Source: an uncultured Bacteroides sp.
GTDB taxonomy: Bacteria; Bacteroidota; Bacteroidia; Bacteroidales; Bacteroidaceae
Direction of reading: 5' to 3'
DNA: 64,000 nt
Assembly: GCF_963678845.1 (NCBI RefSeq)
Contig: NZ_OY787466.1
Span: forward strand, 558,001-622,000
In this document: piece by piece, positions 62,553 through 64,000 of the stretch
How positions within the stretch are numbered: position 1 is the stretch's first letter
Layout of the letters: each line of letters opens with the position of its first letter
Notes under the pieces: model-generated
Databases searched by the model: none
What the model saw: the letters and a program-made list of their open reading frames with translations, nothing else
What the model was told of the DNA's origin: nothing
Program-made: the position numbers and the translations under genes

Positions 62553-63983
62553 ATGAATAACAAGTTCAGATTTGGAGCATTCGCATTGGCGCTATCGCTC
62601 TTTTGCTCGACCGTAATAAAGGCCGAAGTTAAACTTCCAGCTTTTTTCTCAAATGGAATGGTTATACAACAACAAACAAATGCTTCTTTTTGGGGAACTT
62701 CAACACCAAATAAGAAACTGACAATTGTTACATCATGGAATAAAAAGAAATATACTGTTGATGTGGATGGAACAGGAAAGTGGAAAGTTGCTCTGGCAAC
62801 TCCTATAGCCGGTGGGCCGTATTCAATAACATTCAATGACGGCAAACAAACTATTCTGCAAGATGTTTTAGTTGGTGAGGTATGGCTTTGCTCTGGCCAG
62901 TCAAACATGGAAATGCCAATGAAGGGTTATAAGAACCAACCGGTAGAGAATTCAAATATGGATATCCTGAAATCAACAAATCCTCAGATTCGTCTATTTA
63001 CTGTAGGGCATAATTCTGTTATCGATGTGCAGAGTGATGTGAAAGGAGACTGGAAGTCTGCTACTCCCGAATCAGTAAAAGAGTTTAGTGCTACAGCATA
63101 TTATTATGGTCGCTTGCTTCAACAAACGCTGAATGTTCCGGTTGGATTAATTTGCAGCAGCTGGGGAGGTTCATGCGTTGAGGCATGGATGGATAAAGAA
63201 ATGCTGAAAGGTTTTCCGGAAGTTAAGATTCCAAAATCTCCTGAAGATATAATAGAGAAGAACCGTACTCCAACAACTTTATACCAAGGTATGATAGCTC
63301 CGTTGGTTGGTTATACAATCAAAGGTGCAATCTGGTATCAGGGAGAATCAAATTATGACCGTTCTCAATCTTACGCCAATCTTTTCTCTACAATGATACA
63401 GTCATGGAGAACCAGATGGAATCAGGGAAATTTTCCATTCTATTACTGCCAGATAGCTCCTTATGATTATTCAATTATTACTCCTGCAGGCAAAGAAGTT
63501 ATTAATTCAGCTTATCTGCGTGAAGCACAATGTGCTGCAGAGAATAAAATAGAAAATACAGGTATGGCTGTTTTAATGGATGCCGGATTACAAGAAGGTA
63601 TTCACCCAAGAAAGAAACAAATTGCAGGTGAGCGTCTTGCTCTTCAGGCATTGGTGAAAACTTACAAGATAAATGGAGTTACTGCCGATGGGCCTGTCTA
63701 TAAGGAAATGAGTGTACAGAATGACACTGTTGTAGTAAGCTTTGACAGAACTCAGATGTGGGTCGCTGCTCCAAAAGGTGAATTGAAAAACTTTAAGGTA
63801 GCTGGCGCTGATAAGAAATTTTATCCTGCAAAAGCGTGGATTGTTAGAAGTAAGGTTTATGTAAAATCAGATGAGGTTAAGAAACCTGTTGCTGTTCGTT
63901 ATGCGTTCGAAAATTATGTAGATGGTGATCTTTATGGAACAGAAGGATTACCAGTTTCTTCTTTCAGAACTGATAATTGGTAA
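62553..63983 (+). CDS. SASA/CE20-like carbohydrate acetylesterase
   Basis: 476 residues, signal peptide to ~25 (FGAFALALSLFCSTVIKA). An N-terminal jelly-roll is followed by an SGNH-type sialate O-acetylesterase domain: nucleophile S117 in CSGQSNMEMPM, oxyanion motif GAIWYQGESNY, and catalytic base H351 in EGIHPRKKQIAGERL. These enzymes remove acetyl groups from sugars. RG-II carries acetyl esters on 2-O-methylfucose and aceric acid, and a gene of this type lies beside GH106 in the B. theta RG-II locus (from memory). Substrate is inferred from the neighbourhood. The following gene starts 8 bp downstream, so this is the first gene of another operon. Confidence 0.9.
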   Translation: MNNKFRFGAFALALSLFCSTVIKAEVKLPAFFSNGMVIQQQTNASFWGTSTPNKKLTIVTSWNKKKYTVDVDGTGKWKVALATPIAGGPYSITFNDGKQTILQDVLVGEVWLCSGQSNMEMPMKGYKNQPVENSNMDILKSTNPQIRLFTVGHNSVIDVQSDVKGDWKSATPESVKEFSATAYYYGRLLQQTLNVPVGLICSSWGGSCVEAWMDKEMLKGFPEVKIPKSPEDIIEKNRTPTTLYQGMIAPLVGYTIKGAIWYQGESNYDRSQSYANLFSTMIQSWRTRWNQGNFPFYYCQIAPYDYSIITPAGKEVINSAYLREAQCAAENKIENTGMAVLMDAGLQEGIHPRKKQIAGERLALQALVKTYKINGVTADGPVYKEMSVQNDTVVVSFDRTQMWVAAPKGELKNFKVAGADKKFYPAKAWIVRSKVYVKSDEVKKPVAVRYAFENYVDGDLYGTEGLPVSSFRTDNW

Positions 63984-63990
63984 TATAAAT

Positions 63991-64000
63991 ATGAAGAAAA
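63991..64000 (+). CDS. Start of a further gene, cut by the window edge
   Basis: ATGAAGAAAA begins 8 bp after the esterase stop. M-K-K is a typical signal-peptide start in this genome. Only three codons are visible, so the product cannot be named; in B. theta the gene next to the corresponding esterase is a GH139 fucosidase (from memory). Confidence 0.4.

Noticed and set aside
1..64000. tRNA, rRNA or complete insertion sequences
   Set aside because: No cloverleaf, rRNA motif or transposase was recognised in the intergenic regions read on both strands.

Overview
The window reads as a chromosomal segment of a gut-type Bacteroides or close relative (Bacteroidota). The support is a SusC/SusD pair, almost every enzyme carrying a signal peptide or lipobox, weak Shine-Dalgarno signals, and repeated promoters of the Bacteroides type (-33 TTTG/TTG, about 20 bp, -7 TAnnTTTG). 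The genes lie on the + strand, apart from one YdeI/OmdA-like gene and one gene fragment.

Layout. (1) 1-14.8 kb is one tight operon of pectin enzymes: a GH142/MGH1-like C-terminus cut by the window edge, GH78, GH28, a CE19-type pectin methylesterase, GH95 (with the residue expected of an alpha-L-galactosidase), GH140 apiosidase, and a GH78-GH33-like fusion. It ends at a clear terminator. (2) 15.2-16.5 kb: a PL22 oligogalacturonate lyase. (3) 17.3-20.4 kb: an orphan periplasmic-binding/PAS histidine kinase. (4) 20.5-28.5 kb: a non-CAZyme nutrient operon made of a promoter, a 21-codon leader ORF ending Cys-Cys-Cys-Arg, a PstS-like binding protein, SusC, SusD, a C45-type N-terminal-nucleophile hydrolase and a TlpA-like thioredoxin. 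(5) 28.5-37.1 kb is an accessory stretch: a YdeI/OmdA gene flanked by inverted repeats, a lone GH43, an AAA-ATPase/DUF4276 pair with a small third gene, a PhzF-like protein, a HipB-like regulator followed by what looks like a hipA remnant, and an AAA-ATPase/DUF4435 pair that resembles the PARIS defence system. (6) 37.2-64 kb is a second block of pectin enzymes: GH127, GH141, GH78, GH138, GH137-GH2, LacZ-type GH2, two small paralogues of unknown function, another GH2, GH106, a SASA/CE20-like esterase, and the start of one more gene.

Blocks 1 and 6 together match most of the enzyme set known for complete breakdown of rhamnogalacturonan II (RG-II) in Bacteroides thetaiotaomicron. Several catalytic pairs have the same spacing as I remember for the characterised enzymes. 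Here the two RG-II blocks are separated by about 22 kb of unrelated cargo, and neither has its own SusC/D pair inside the window.

The most unusual non-coding signal is a set of four intergenic arrays, each with four TGTACA palindromes at 22-bp steps (one step is 23), in contexts whose flanking bases differ between arrays. A separate ~150-bp interspersed repeat occurs three times, twice beside such an array. The other strong regulatory signals are the Cys-rich leader ORF and the paired ATTTGTCCAA boxes upstream of both small paralogues.
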